Shown here: positions 1-7,909 of the stretch, in pieces
Numbering within the stretch: the stretch's first letter is position 1
Layout: every line of letters begins with the position of its first letter
NCBI GenBank assembly: GCA_021205645.1
Contig: JAJPXE010000024.1
Coordinates: 1-14,951, forward strand
Source of the DNA: Candidatus Gastranaerophilales bacterium
Lineage (GTDB): Bacteria > Cyanobacteriota > Vampirovibrionia > Gastranaerophilales > Gastranaerophilaceae
Direction of reading: 5' to 3'
Length of the DNA: 14,951 nucleotides
Notes under the pieces: model-generated
Database searches by the model: none
Seen by the model: the letters and a program-made list of their open reading frames with translations, nothing else
What the model was told of the DNA's origin: nothing
Position numbers and translations under genes: made by a program

Positions 1-77
1 CTAATAAATGCTGACAAAAATAGTCTGGTATGTATTAATATCACTTATACTATATGACTATGGGAGTACACTGATTT

Positions 78-3000
78 ATGTTACAAGAAGCAACACGGGC
101 CATAAATTCGGCATTTAATAACAGTTTTGTAAAAAAATTATCGTTATATCTTCACGATTGTGTGCGTGAAGAGGTTAAAAGCTCCACATTTAGAAATCTT
201 AAATCCGATAAGGATAATAAATGGATATTCTTAAAAGAGGACGACAAATTATTCACATCCGATATAGATTATTTAAGACTTGACGGAAGTGACAGCAAAC
301 TTACGGAATTGATGATACAAAGTGAATTAAACCAGAAAGAAAAATATCTCATTTACGGATATATGTTTCTTGTCGGAGGAAATCCTAAGAGCAGGAAGAA
401 AAACGAGTTTTTGACTCCGCTTTTATATATGCCTTGCAAGCTTGAGCGAAACGGTGTCAACATCAATTGTATGCTGACCGATGAATTTTTATCACTCAAT
501 ACCGGTGCTCTGGCTTCTCTGATGAAAAAAAACGGAGATGAAGAAGAAATGGAACAGTTTCTTGAAGGGCTTTTAGATGTTGTTCCCTCACTTCCTATAA
601 CTGATGAAAAAATGGAAATATTTCTAACAACCTTGAAATCGGTTATTCCTGATGTTGAAATAGCACTTGACCATTCAAACGATATTGATGAGGATAATAT
701 TTCTAAAGAGACATCATCAAGAGCAGATGATAATTCTGACAGTGATACCGTAAATGATACGGATGATGAAATAGCCGGCAAAACTTCTTCTAAAATAGAA
801 AAAATCACCCTGACCAATCAATGTGCAATAATTTTGACGAAACGTCCCTCTGTTACTGCAGGTGTACTTCATGAATTAACCCAAATTGCGGAAAAATCCA
901 GCGGAGTATACAGAGAAACTGTTTTAAACGTTATCAATGAGGAATACACACAGGCAAAATCGGTTCAAATCCCGCAAAAAAATCCTGAAGGGTTTAATCC
1001 GATAACCCCGCTCGCTTTAAGTGATTCACAGGCAAGTGTTATAGAAAACATTGAAACAAGCAAACTTGTATCTGTTTATGGTCCTCCGGGAACGGGTAAG
1101 TCACAAACAATTGTCAACCTTGTTGCGCACCTTATAGCAAACGGCAAAACCGTTCTTGTTGCTTCAAGAATGGATAAAGCTGTCGATGTCGTTGCAGACA
1201 GGCTTAACGAATTGGGAGCACCGTTCCTTGCACTGAGAGCCGGACGGCTTAATTACCAGAAACAGTTGAGCTATCAGCTTCAAGATTTGCTGTCCAACAA
1301 AGTCGATTTAGATGAGGATTTAGAGAATAATGTACTTGTTGATGTGTCAGATATGGAGGATTTACTCAATTCTATACGTGAACTGGAGCAGAAAGCCGAA
1401 AATATTATTAAACTTGAAAAAGAATGGACAGAAACCGGACAGGAAGTCGCAGAGAAGAAAAAAACAACCGGTTTGCCGCAGTTTATCAGGGGAAAATTCA
1501 AAAGAAGCGATATTGAACTGATAAGAACACTTTCGGAGGATTTAGAAAAAAATCTGGAAAAGTCAGGTTTCTTCGCCTCGGTTAGTAACTATACTTCAAT
1601 AAACAAACTCAAAAAAGTGCTTAAAATAGATAATTTTGAGCTTGATAGGGGGAATATTCTCAAACTAAACGAAGAACTTGAACTTGCGGATATTATTTGT
1701 AAGGCAAACGATATTGAAGAAGAAATTCAATCTTCGGGCAATATTCATGTTATAACCGAAAAAATACGGACATTGAAGAAAAAGCAGAAAAAACTTGTAA
1801 CCGACATTCTGATAAACAAACGCAGAGAAGCTTTAAAGGGTTTAATGCGTGATCAGGTAAAGCGTCAGAGGTTATTTGTACATTCAAAATCGCTTGTAGA
1901 GCGTAAAAAGAGTCTGCAAAACAGATTATTGGAGGCAGAAGATTTCAAACCGTTATTAGAGGCGTTTCCATGCTGGTGCGTGACAACATACGCTGTTTCC
2001 GGGTCTTTGCCGATGAAACCGGGATTGTTTGATGTCGCTATTATTGATGAGGCATCACAATGCGATATTGCAAGTTGTTTCCCGATTTTATACAGAGCGA
2101 AAAGAGCGGTTATTGTCGGAGATGATAAGCAGCTGCCACATTTATCGTTCCTTGAGGCGGCGAAAGAACAATCGTTTATGAGCAAATACGAAGTTGCCGA
2201 CAGATATCAGCTCATGTGGAGATTTCGGACAAACTCTATGTTTGATATTGCTAATTATTATTCAATGCGTCCGGTTCTGCTTGATGAGCATTTTAGGAGT
2301 TTACCGCCTATAATCAATTTTTCTAATAAAGAGTTTTATGCAAACAGAATAAGGATTATGCGTCAAAATAACCCGAATGAAAAAGTTCTGGAGATAGTAA
2401 ATGTTCCTGACGGCAAAGTTGATTTTGATGTCACCCGTAACTTGCCTGAGATTGAAGCACTCGTCAAACGTGTACATGAAATTATTGTTGATAATGAGAA
2501 AGATAACCCTGACAATCCGATTACAATCGGTATTATTTCCCCGTTCAGAGCACAGGTAGAACAGCTAAAAATATCTGTGGGCAAAGTTATATCAGACTAT
2601 ATGATGGAAAAACACAAAATTGAGATAGGTACGGCACACACATTTCAGGGTGATGAAAGAGATGTCATACTTATTTCGTGGGCTTATGCAAATAACAGTT
2701 TCCCTCAAAGCCTGACATTTTTACAAAAACCAAACCTGTTTAATGTTGCGATTACACGTGCAAAAAACAAACTGATTAACTTTGTATCAAAAGATTTCTA
2801 CGACCTGCCGGAGGGATTATTCAGAAGTTATTTATCTTATATAAAAGAATATGATGAAAGACATGAAAAGATTGTAAATAATGAGCTTGATGAGAATGTT
2901 TACAAGAATTCATTTGAGCGTGAAGTTGCAGAAACTCTGAGAGATATAGGATATGAAGTTCAGGCGGGAGTTGAGCTGGGCGGAGTTAATGCGGATATAC

Positions 3001-3182
3001 TTGTAAACAATAAGTTTGTAATTGAATGCGACGGTTTGAATGACAGCATTAAGTCTAATTTAAAGGATATGAAAAAGCTAGCAATCATTGAACGCTGCGG
3101 TTTTAAAGTCTGCCGTTTCTCATACAGAGAGTGGCTGAAATCGTCAGAGGCTTGCATTAACAGGATAACCAATTATTTATAA
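78..3182 (+). CDS. SF1 (UPF1-like/COG1112-type) DNA/RNA helicase with C-terminal PD-(D/E)XK nuclease-like domain
   Basis: A predicted ATP-driven helicase with a nuclease-like tail, probably acting on DNA in the cytoplasm. Seen in order: an N-terminal region without recognised motifs; a D/S/N-rich acidic linker (about 193-237); Walker A GPPGTGKS (335-342); a coiled-coil-rich insertion (about 410-610); Walker B IIDEAS (655-660); GDDKQLP (681-687); DEHFR (736-740); HTFQGDERD (854-862); and NVAITRAK (889-896). Together these are the SF1 motif set of the AAA_11/AAA_12 type. From about 945 to the end there is a Vsr/DUF559-like fold with conserved E947, D973 and E983-C-D-G, as in the REase seen at the end of many such helicases. 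Fusions of this kind are known near prokaryotic defence genes and may also serve repair, so the role here is inferred. The ATG has GGGAG 11 bases upstream. The TPR gene starts 18 bases after the stop, so co-transcription is possible. Confidence 0.85.
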   Translation: MLQEATRAINSAFNNSFVKKLSLYLHDCVREEVKSSTFRNLKSDKDNKWIFLKEDDKLFTSDIDYLRLDGSDSKLTELMIQSELNQKEKYLIYGYMFLVGGNPKSRKKNEFLTPLLYMPCKLERNGVNINCMLTDEFLSLNTGALASLMKKNGDEEEMEQFLEGLLDVVPSLPITDEKMEIFLTTLKSVIPDVEIALDHSNDIDEDNISKETSSRADDNSDSDTVNDTDDEIAGKTSSKIEKITLTNQCAIILTKRPSVTAGVLHELTQIAEKSSGVYRETVLNVINEEYTQAKSVQIPQKNPEGFNPITPLALSDSQASVIENIETSKLVSVYGPPGTGKSQTIVNLVAHLIANGKTVLVASRMDKAVDVVADRLNELGAPFLALRAGRLNYQKQLSYQLQDLLSNKVDLDEDLENNVLVDVSDMEDLLNSIRELEQKAENIIKLEKEWTETGQEVAEKKKTTGLPQFIRGKFKRSDIELIRTLSEDLEKNLEKSGFFASVSNYTSINKLKKVLKIDNFELDRGNILKLNEELELADIICKANDIEEEIQSSGNIHVITEKIRTLKKKQKKLVTDILINKRREALKGLMRDQVKRQRLFVHSKSLVERKKSLQNRLLEAEDFKPLLEAFPCWCVTTYAVSGSLPMKPGLFDVAIIDEASQCDIASCFPILYRAKRAVIVGDDKQLPHLSFLEAAKEQSFMSKYEVADRYQLMWRFRTNSMFDIANYYSMRPVLLDEHFRSLPPIINFSNKEFYANRIRIMRQNNPNEKVLEIVNVPDGKVDFDVTRNLPEIEALVKRVHEIIVDNEKDNPDNPITIGIISPFRAQVEQLKISVGKVISDYMMEKHKIEIGTAHTFQGDERDVILISWAYANNSFPQSLTFLQKPNLFNVAITRAKNKLINFVSKDFYDLPEGLFRSYLSYIKEYDERHEKIVNNELDENVYKNSFEREVAETLRDIGYEVQAGVELGGVNADILVNNKFVIECDGLNDSIKSNLKDMKKLAIIERCGFKVCRFSYREWLKSSEACINRITNYL

Positions 3183-3200
3183 AAATTATTTTTAAAGATT

Positions 3201-4676
3201 ATGGCGGCAAAACATTCGGAAAAATTTCAGCAGGCATTCACACTTCACAAAGAGAACAAACTTGATGAGGCGGAGTGTTTGTATACTGAAATTCTGGAAG
3301 AAGAACCTGAAAACGCGGAAGTCTGGAATTTGCTCGGAATGATTAATCTCCGGAAGTTTAATCTCGGCAAAGCAGAGAAGTTTATAAACAAAGCAATCAG
3401 TATTACTCCGTCAGTTTATTTTTATGAAAGCCTTGCAAAAGTGTATCTGGAAATGGAGGATGCTCAAAAGGCAATCGTAATATATAATGAGCTTGTAAAA
3501 TACAAACCTGATAGCTATGATTATGTTTTTAATCTCGCATCGGCTTATAAAATCTCCGGCGATATGGATAAGTCGATAGAAACATATAAAAGAGCAATAG
3601 AGCTTAAGTCTGATGATTATATGCCGTATTTTAATCTCGGGTTAATATATACTAATTTGAGCAATCCTCAGGAAGCTGTAAAGTATTATAAAAAAGCTAT
3701 AGAGTTAAATCCTGATGATATGGAAACAAGGTATTTTACGGGTCTGGCATATTTCAGAAATCGGGATTACAGGCATGGTCTGCCGTATTTTGAGAGCAGA
3801 TTATGCAGACAGACGGCTATTGTAACACATTCGGCGACATATCCAAACCTGATGAATACTGCTCCTGTATGGAGCGGTGAAGATATCGTCGATAAAACGG
3901 TTTACACCTACTATGAGGCAGGTTTCGGCGATGTTATAATGTTTGTCAGGTATCTTCCGTTATTGAAACAACGCTGTAAACATATCATTTTTAAACCGCA
4001 GCTGCCGCTTGCGGAATTATTTGAGGAGAATTTCCCCGATATTGAGGTTATGAAACTGTTTAAGCACGAAACACAGCTGCATTTTGATTATCATATCCCG
4101 TTGCTAAGTCTGCCTTATGCTCTCGGGTTGGATGAGAGTAATATGTTTATTTCAAAATCAGGTTATTTAAAAGCTCTTGATGAAAAAATTGAGCGATATA
4201 AAAATAAGTATTTTAACAACGATAAGTTCAAGATAGGGATAAAATGGCGCGGCAACACACATTATGAAATGGACAGGGTCATTGATATTAAGTCATTTGT
4301 ACGATTGTTTGGAATAAAGAACACGAAGTTTTATTCATTTCAGACATTTGAGGGTTCGGAGGATTTAAACGATATAATTAACGACTATGATATCGTTGAT
4401 ATCGGCAGGACTGTTGAAAATTTTTCGGATACGGCAGGAGCGCTTGCCAATCTGGATATGGTTATATGCAACGACACTTCTCTGGCTCATTTAGCAGGTG
4501 CAATGGGAAAATCGTGCTGGGTGCTTTTGCCTTATTTGTACAATTGGCGATGGCATTTGGATTTGACAAAATGTGACTGGTACGACACTGTAAAATTATA
4601 CCGCCAAAAAGAAACCGGGAATTGGGATGAAATTTTTGAGCGGATGTATGTTGATTTGTCAAAAATCGTTAAATAA
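3201..4676 (+). CDS. TPR-repeat protein with C-terminal glycosyltransferase (GT9/OGT-like) domain
   Basis: Residues 5 to about 205 are a run of roughly six tetratricopeptide repeats, with typical phrases such as YFNLGLIY and AIELNPDD. These normally form a protein-binding superhelix. The second half (about 215-491) has the look of a nucleotide-sugar transferase of the heptosyltransferase or O-GlcNAc-transferase-like GT-B group. It shows GFGDVIMFVRYLP from 241, GIKWRGN at 346-352, and CNDTSLAHLAGAMGK from 423 with a conserved-looking H430 in the donor-site loop. Such TPR-transferases modify glycans or proteins, but the substrate cannot be read from the sequence. There is no signal peptide or membrane segment, so it should be cytoplasmic. 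The ATG lies 18 bases after the helicase stop and no clear Shine-Dalgarno sequence is visible, which suggests translation linked to the upstream gene. A functional link with the helicase is only positional. Confidence 0.8.
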   Translation: MAAKHSEKFQQAFTLHKENKLDEAECLYTEILEEEPENAEVWNLLGMINLRKFNLGKAEKFINKAISITPSVYFYESLAKVYLEMEDAQKAIVIYNELVKYKPDSYDYVFNLASAYKISGDMDKSIETYKRAIELKSDDYMPYFNLGLIYTNLSNPQEAVKYYKKAIELNPDDMETRYFTGLAYFRNRDYRHGLPYFESRLCRQTAIVTHSATYPNLMNTAPVWSGEDIVDKTVYTYYEAGFGDVIMFVRYLPLLKQRCKHIIFKPQLPLAELFEENFPDIEVMKLFKHETQLHFDYHIPLLSLPYALGLDESNMFISKSGYLKALDEKIERYKNKYFNNDKFKIGIKWRGNTHYEMDRVIDIKSFVRLFGIKNTKFYSFQTFEGSEDLNDIINDYDIVDIGRTVENFSDTAGALANLDMVICNDTSLAHLAGAMGKSCWVLLPYLYNWRWHLDLTKCDWYDTVKLYRQKETGNWDEIFERMYVDLSKIVK

Positions 4677-4728
4677 TAATTGAGTTTGTAGAAAAAATAA
4701 AAGATTTTGCCGTCTTGAAATTTCTTTA

Positions 4729-4782
4729 CCCATGCCCTCTCCTGACGACAATTTTCTGCCCTCTCCCCAAAAGGAGAGAGGA
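4729..4782. repeat. CCCTCTCC-type intergenic palindromic repeat
   Basis: The ten-base word TGCCCTCTCC occurs twice, at 4733-4742 and 4757-4766. The second copy pairs with GGAGAG (4773-4778) around CCAAAA to form a hairpin, followed by AAAAAATTTTATT. This is the style of the short GGGAGAGGG-type repeats scattered in many bacterial genomes, where they are often mis-called as small minus-strand proteins rich in G, E and R. It fills most of the 206-base gap between the TPR gene and the HD-GYP gene and may act as a weak terminator. I see no coding sequence in this gap. Confidence 0.5.
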
Positions 4783-4888
4783 AAAAATTTTATTGTTTCA
4801 ATATGTAACAATTTGATTATTTTGTTTGATTTCAAGTAAAAACACATTAAAAAAAATACTTTATAAGCATATATAGGTTAAGTTGTGT

Positions 4889-5254
4889 ATGAATTTTAGT
4901 GTGTATAATAATTTACCCGTAAGTACCGTATTTGCAGGATTGAACACCGGCAATAATGTTCGGATGCCTATGCGCAGACAAAGCGACAGTGTTGTCGTTA
5001 ATCGGGATTTAGACAGGATACTTAACGAAAACACAATAAATGACATGGTTAACTCTAACCCTGTGATTATTAAAATGCTTAGAGATAAGAATATTCAGCC
5101 GAAAATTGATGTAGAGAACTTTAGGAAAACAACTTACCAACACTGTATGGACACTCGCAGCAATGCCGCAGGAATATACAATTATCTTCCTGTTGATTTA
5201 AAATCAGAAGCAAATCTGAACTATACCAAAAAGGAGCAATGCTCCATGACATAG
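4889..5254 (+). pseudogene. HD-GYP protein, N-terminal part before the frame break
   Basis: This is the front part of an HD-GYP gene that reads through to a stop at 5252-5254 in its own frame. The ATG at 4889 is preferred to the TTG two codons earlier (4883), but neither has a clear ribosome binding site. Residues 1 to about 70 match no domain I know and have no signal peptide. From about residue 85 the text YQHCMDTRSNAAGIYNYLPV looks like the first helix of an HD domain, with the leading histidine. The expected continuation, an HDIGK motif, lies in the -1 frame from 5233 onward. Translated as it stands, the product lacks the whole metal-binding core and ends in EQCSMT, so it would be inactive. 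A deletion in the A-run at 5228-5232, a sequencing error, or programmed or transcriptional slippage would all give this picture. Confidence 0.6.
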
Positions 5255-5736
5255 GCAAGGTTTTAATTCCGTCAAAGATATTAAACAAAAACGGTAAACT
5301 CTCAGCAGAGGAAACAGAAATAATGCACATTCACGCTAAATTAAGTGAAGCACTGTTATCAAGTCAAAATATTGAGCCGGAAGTATTAAATATTGTCAGG
5401 TATCATCACCAGAACAAAAGAAGAACGGGCTATCCTGAAATAAAAAACACAATTGCGGGTTTTGATATAAATACAGAAGTTGTGGCACTTGCCGACAAAT
5501 ATTCCGCACTAAAAGAAAAACGTGCATATAAGGCTCCTATGTCAGATGAGGCGGCACTGTCAATAATCAAAGAACAGGTAGACAACGGCGAGATTACCCC
5601 CGGGGTTTATAATGCACTGGTTGGTTTTGTAAGCAGCAAAACAGCGGCTCTTGATGCAAAACCGCATAATTTTGCCCCTCACAGCAACAAAACAGCGGCT
5701 CCGGAGATAACACACAGAACAGCTGAAGTTGCTTAA
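5239..5736 (+). pseudogene. HD-GYP domain (c-di-GMP phosphodiesterase type), C-terminal part after the frame break
   Basis: This is the catalytic part of the HD-GYP gene, in the -1 frame relative to the front part. Read across the junction, the full protein would be about 282 residues. Seen here in order: HDIGK directly after the first codons; GKLSAEE with HIHAK (third-histidine region); HH followed by TGYP in the form HHQNKRRTGYP; and ALADKYSAL with the RAYK segment. These match the metal and substrate positions of HD-GYP enzymes that hydrolyse cyclic di-GMP. Against the usual HHExxDGxGYP, the E is Q and the first G is R, so activity is uncertain. The tail after about 5640 is low-complexity, with the phrase SKTAALDAKP and then NKTAAPE. 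A separate start at ATG 5239 is unlikely because AGGAG ends only two bases before it. A palindromic repeat begins three bases after the stop. Confidence 0.65.
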
Positions 5737-5739
5737 TTT

Positions 5740-5776
5740 GAGTTAGCAAGAAAAACACCAATTTTCTCGCAAACCC
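5740..5776. repeat. palindromic repeat, copy A (diverged), between convergent genes
   Basis: The left arm GAGTTAGCAAGAAAA and the right arm TTTTCTCGCAAACCC form a nine-pair stem with one mismatch (5746-5754 with 5762-5770) around a seven-base loop. Word for word it follows the same plan as the palindromes at 11340, 12444 and 13239. It starts three bases after the HD-GYP stop and ends six bases from the secY stop, so it may mark the 3' end of both transcripts. Confidence 0.5.
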
Positions 5777-5782
5777 AATTAT

Positions 5783-7126
5783 CTATTTATCTTTAAGAAA
5801 AGACTCGTAATTTTTAGCCAGAAGATGCGTTCTTACCTGATTGATTAAATCAAGCGCAACACCAACCATGATGATTAGTGAAGTAGCACCGATACCCTGT
5901 ACGGTCGTTATTTTAGTTACATAACTTGCAAAAGACGGCACAAGTGCAATTATACCGAGAGCCAGAGCACCGATAAAAGTAACCTTTGACAAAATTTTAT
6001 CCAGAGCATCAGATGTCGGTTTCCCCGGCTTTATTCCGGGAATAGACGAACCGTATTTTTTAAGATTGTTAGCAATCTCTTTCGGCTGCATATTCGGCAT
6101 AATTGATGCATAGAAAAATGTCAAAAGTACAATCAATGTGAAATATATAACATAATACCACGCACCCGACGGGCTGAATAGCTTGTTCATATTAAGAACA
6201 ATTGTCCTTAATATTTCGCTGTGCAAAGGAGCCTGACCCAGAACACTTAAAACGGTGGACGGAAACAGCAAAATCGCAATCGCAAAGATAATAGGCATAA
6301 CCCCGCCGGGGTTAAGTTTGAACGGAATAAACGTATTCACCCCGCCATAGACTTTGTTTCCTACCTGTCTTTTAGGGTTAACAATTATAACTTTTCTCAT
6401 AGCCTCCTGCATAATTACTATCAGAACCATTGTTGCAAAGAAAATTGCAAGCAAAGCCACAAGTCCGAATTGCAATGACGGGTCTTGAGTGACAAGCTCT
6501 GCTGTTCTCTGTGAATAGAGCGGTATACCTGAGATAATACCGACAAAGATTATCAGGGAACCACCGTTGCCGATACCGTGTTCGGTTATCAACTCTGACA
6601 GCCACATGACCAGTACAGACCCAGCCGTAAGAGATGATATCGCACTGATGTAAAACAACGTGTGACTGACGCCCGGAACAATTGCCGCAGGCAAATGCGA
6701 CATAAATACCATAAATATTATGGATTGGAACATCGCAAGAACAACCGTGAACAATCGTGTATATTGAGCAAGTTTTCTTCTGCCGGCTTCGCCCTCTTCT
6801 TTTTGTAATTTTTCCAGAGAAGGGATAACAACAGAAATCAACTGAACAATAATCTGTGCTGTAATGTAAGGTCCGATACCGAGTGCAAATATGGAAACTT
6901 TGCCCAGAGCACCGCCGGAGAATAAATCCAGAAAACCTATTATATTATTGCCTGCCGCAATGTTCTGAAATACGGTATTATTGATACCGTAAATCGGTAT
7001 CTGTGCACCAAACCTGAATGCAATAACCATTAAAAGAGTAAAAATAATCTTATTCTTTAACCCCGAGGCATTCCACATCGCAGCCAAATCAGCATTTGAC
7101 GGCATTTTTATGTTTTGCATTGACAT
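5783..7126 (-). CDS. secY: preprotein translocase subunit SecY
   Basis: SecY is the channel subunit of the SecYEG translocon in the inner membrane; it passes unfolded preproteins and inserts membrane proteins. The 447 residues are of normal length and show about ten hydrophobic segments. Family landmarks are visible: GGALGKVSIFALGIGPYITA near the plug and TM2 region; QKEEGEAGRRKLAQYTR after it; ITEHGIGNGGSLIIF; KRQVGNKVYGG; the IPGIKPGKPTSD segment before TM9; and QVRTHLLAKNYE near the C-terminus, which belongs to the cytosolic face contacted by SecA and the ribosome. The rplO stop and this ATG share one base (TAATG), so translation is coupled to L15. The gene is last in its unit. The usual downstream adk and map are missing, and a convergent gene follows at once. 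Confidence 0.97.
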   Translation of the reverse strand: MSMQNIKMPSNADLAAMWNASGLKNKIIFTLLMVIAFRFGAQIPIYGINNTVFQNIAAGNNIIGFLDLFSGGALGKVSIFALGIGPYITAQIIVQLISVVIPSLEKLQKEEGEAGRRKLAQYTRLFTVVLAMFQSIIFMVFMSHLPAAIVPGVSHTLFYISAISSLTAGSVLVMWLSELITEHGIGNGGSLIIFVGIISGIPLYSQRTAELVTQDPSLQFGLVALLAIFFATMVLIVIMQEAMRKVIIVNPKRQVGNKVYGGVNTFIPFKLNPGGVMPIIFAIAILLFPSTVLSVLGQAPLHSEILRTIVLNMNKLFSPSGAWYYVIYFTLIVLLTFFYASIMPNMQPKEIANNLKKYGSSIPGIKPGKPTSDALDKILSKVTFIGALALGIIALVPSFASYVTKITTVQGIGATSLIIMVGVALDLINQVRTHLLAKNYESFLKDK

Positions 7127-7581
7127 TATACTAACTCAACCTTTCCGCCGGCAGCTTCTATCTTTGACTTTGCAGACGGAGATACATAAACAGCCTTAAC
7201 CGTAAATGCTTTTTTAATCTCTCCGTTACCTAAAACCCTTAGACCGTCACTTGATGGATGAACTTTCCCAAGCTCTTTAAGAGTTTCAAGTGAAATCTCT
7301 TTCAGCTTCAAATCGTCTAATCTGCCGACATTGATTTCAGCCCAATTACGTTTGTTAATAATTTGAAAACCTTTTAATTTAGGTAATTGTCTGTATCCCG
7401 GCATCTGACCGCCCTCAAAACCTCTCTTTGAAGAGCGTCCTGAACGCTGACCTTCACCATTGTTGCCGCGGCATGATGTCTTGCCGTGTCCTGATGCACG
7501 TCCGCGTCCTACCCGTTTTGACTTAGAAGTCGAACCGTCTGCAGGTCTTAAATCTTCTAATGTAATTTTATTATTTGACAT
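7126..7581 (-). CDS. rplO: 50S ribosomal protein L15
   Basis: L15 (uL15) is a late-assembly protein of the large ribosomal subunit. The 151 residues are of usual length. The basic, glycine-rich N-terminal half includes KRVGRGRASGHGKTSCRG and GFEGGQMPGYRQLPKLKGF, which thread into 23S rRNA. The C-terminal globular half ends in AKSKIEAAGGKVELV, the usual family ending. AAAGGA precedes the ATG at a suitable distance. The gene lies 25 bases after rpmD and overlaps the secY start by one base, the conserved order of the spc operon. Confidence 0.96.
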   Translation of the reverse strand: MSNNKITLEDLRPADGSTSKSKRVGRGRASGHGKTSCRGNNGEGQRSGRSSKRGFEGGQMPGYRQLPKLKGFQIINKRNWAEINVGRLDDLKLKEISLETLKELGKVHPSSDGLRVLGNGEIKKAFTVKAVYVSPSAKSKIEAAGGKVELV

Positions 7582-7606
7582 TATTATATCCTTTCTTTTG
7601 CTTTAA

Positions 7607-7792
7607 TTAGTCTACAACCGTTACAAGATGAGAAACTTTGTTCACCATTCCCATGATTGTTGCACTGTCGTTGTGTTCAACAACCTGATCTTTTTTACTC
7701 AGCCCTAAAGCCGCAATAACCTTTCTCTGTGCCGGTGATGTACCGATTAAACTCTTTACAAGCTTAACTTTTATTTGTTTTGTTTTAGCCAT
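7607..7792 (-). CDS. rpmD: 50S ribosomal protein L30
   Basis: L30 (uL30) is a small protein of the large subunit. The 61 residues fit the bacterial short form and show the family pattern VKLVKSLIGTSPAQRKVIAA then LGLSKKDQVVEHNDSATIMG and VNKVSHLVTV. AAAGGAAAT stands before the ATG. It sits between rpsE and rplO as in most bacteria, although 117 bases separate it from rpsE. Photosynthetic cyanobacteria and plastids lack this protein as far as I recall, so its presence is a useful lineage clue. Confidence 0.94.
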   Translation of the reverse strand: MAKTKQIKVKLVKSLIGTSPAQRKVIAALGLSKKDQVVEHNDSATIMGMVNKVSHLVTVVD

Positions 7793-7834
7793 TTTATTAT
7801 TTCCTTTATTATTGTATTATTTGTTAACTCAAAC

Positions 7835-7871
7835 AGCCGAAACGGTTTAAATATTCGGCTTTTTTATATTC
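7835..7871 (+). terminator. hairpin with T-run in the rpsE-rpmD gap, facing against the operon
   Basis: AGCCGAA (7835-7841) and TTCGGCT (7854-7860) form a seven-pair stem around a 12-base loop, followed by six T's and ATATT on the plus strand. This is terminator-like for plus-strand transcription, although the operon runs on the minus strand. Read on the minus strand the hairpin is preceded by A's and followed only by GTTTGAGTT, so it should be at most a weak stop or a processing site there. No gene is seen in the rest of this 117-base gap. Confidence 0.45.
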
Positions 7872-7909
7872 TGATTATTTCATATTCACAGGATACGATA
7901 AATAGCCTG

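Noticed and set aside
1..77. Possible promoter TATACT at 46-51 ahead of the helicase
   Set aside because: No -35 box at the right distance; not distinguishable from AT-rich background.
353..817. Minus-strand open frame of 154 codons inside the helicase gene
   Set aside because: Serine-rich shadow of the acidic linker on the other strand; the plus-strand frame has clear domain motifs.
4659..4847. Minus-strand open frame of 62 codons after the TPR gene
   Set aside because: Its middle (the GEGRKLSSGEG text) is the translated palindromic repeat, a common false gene call.
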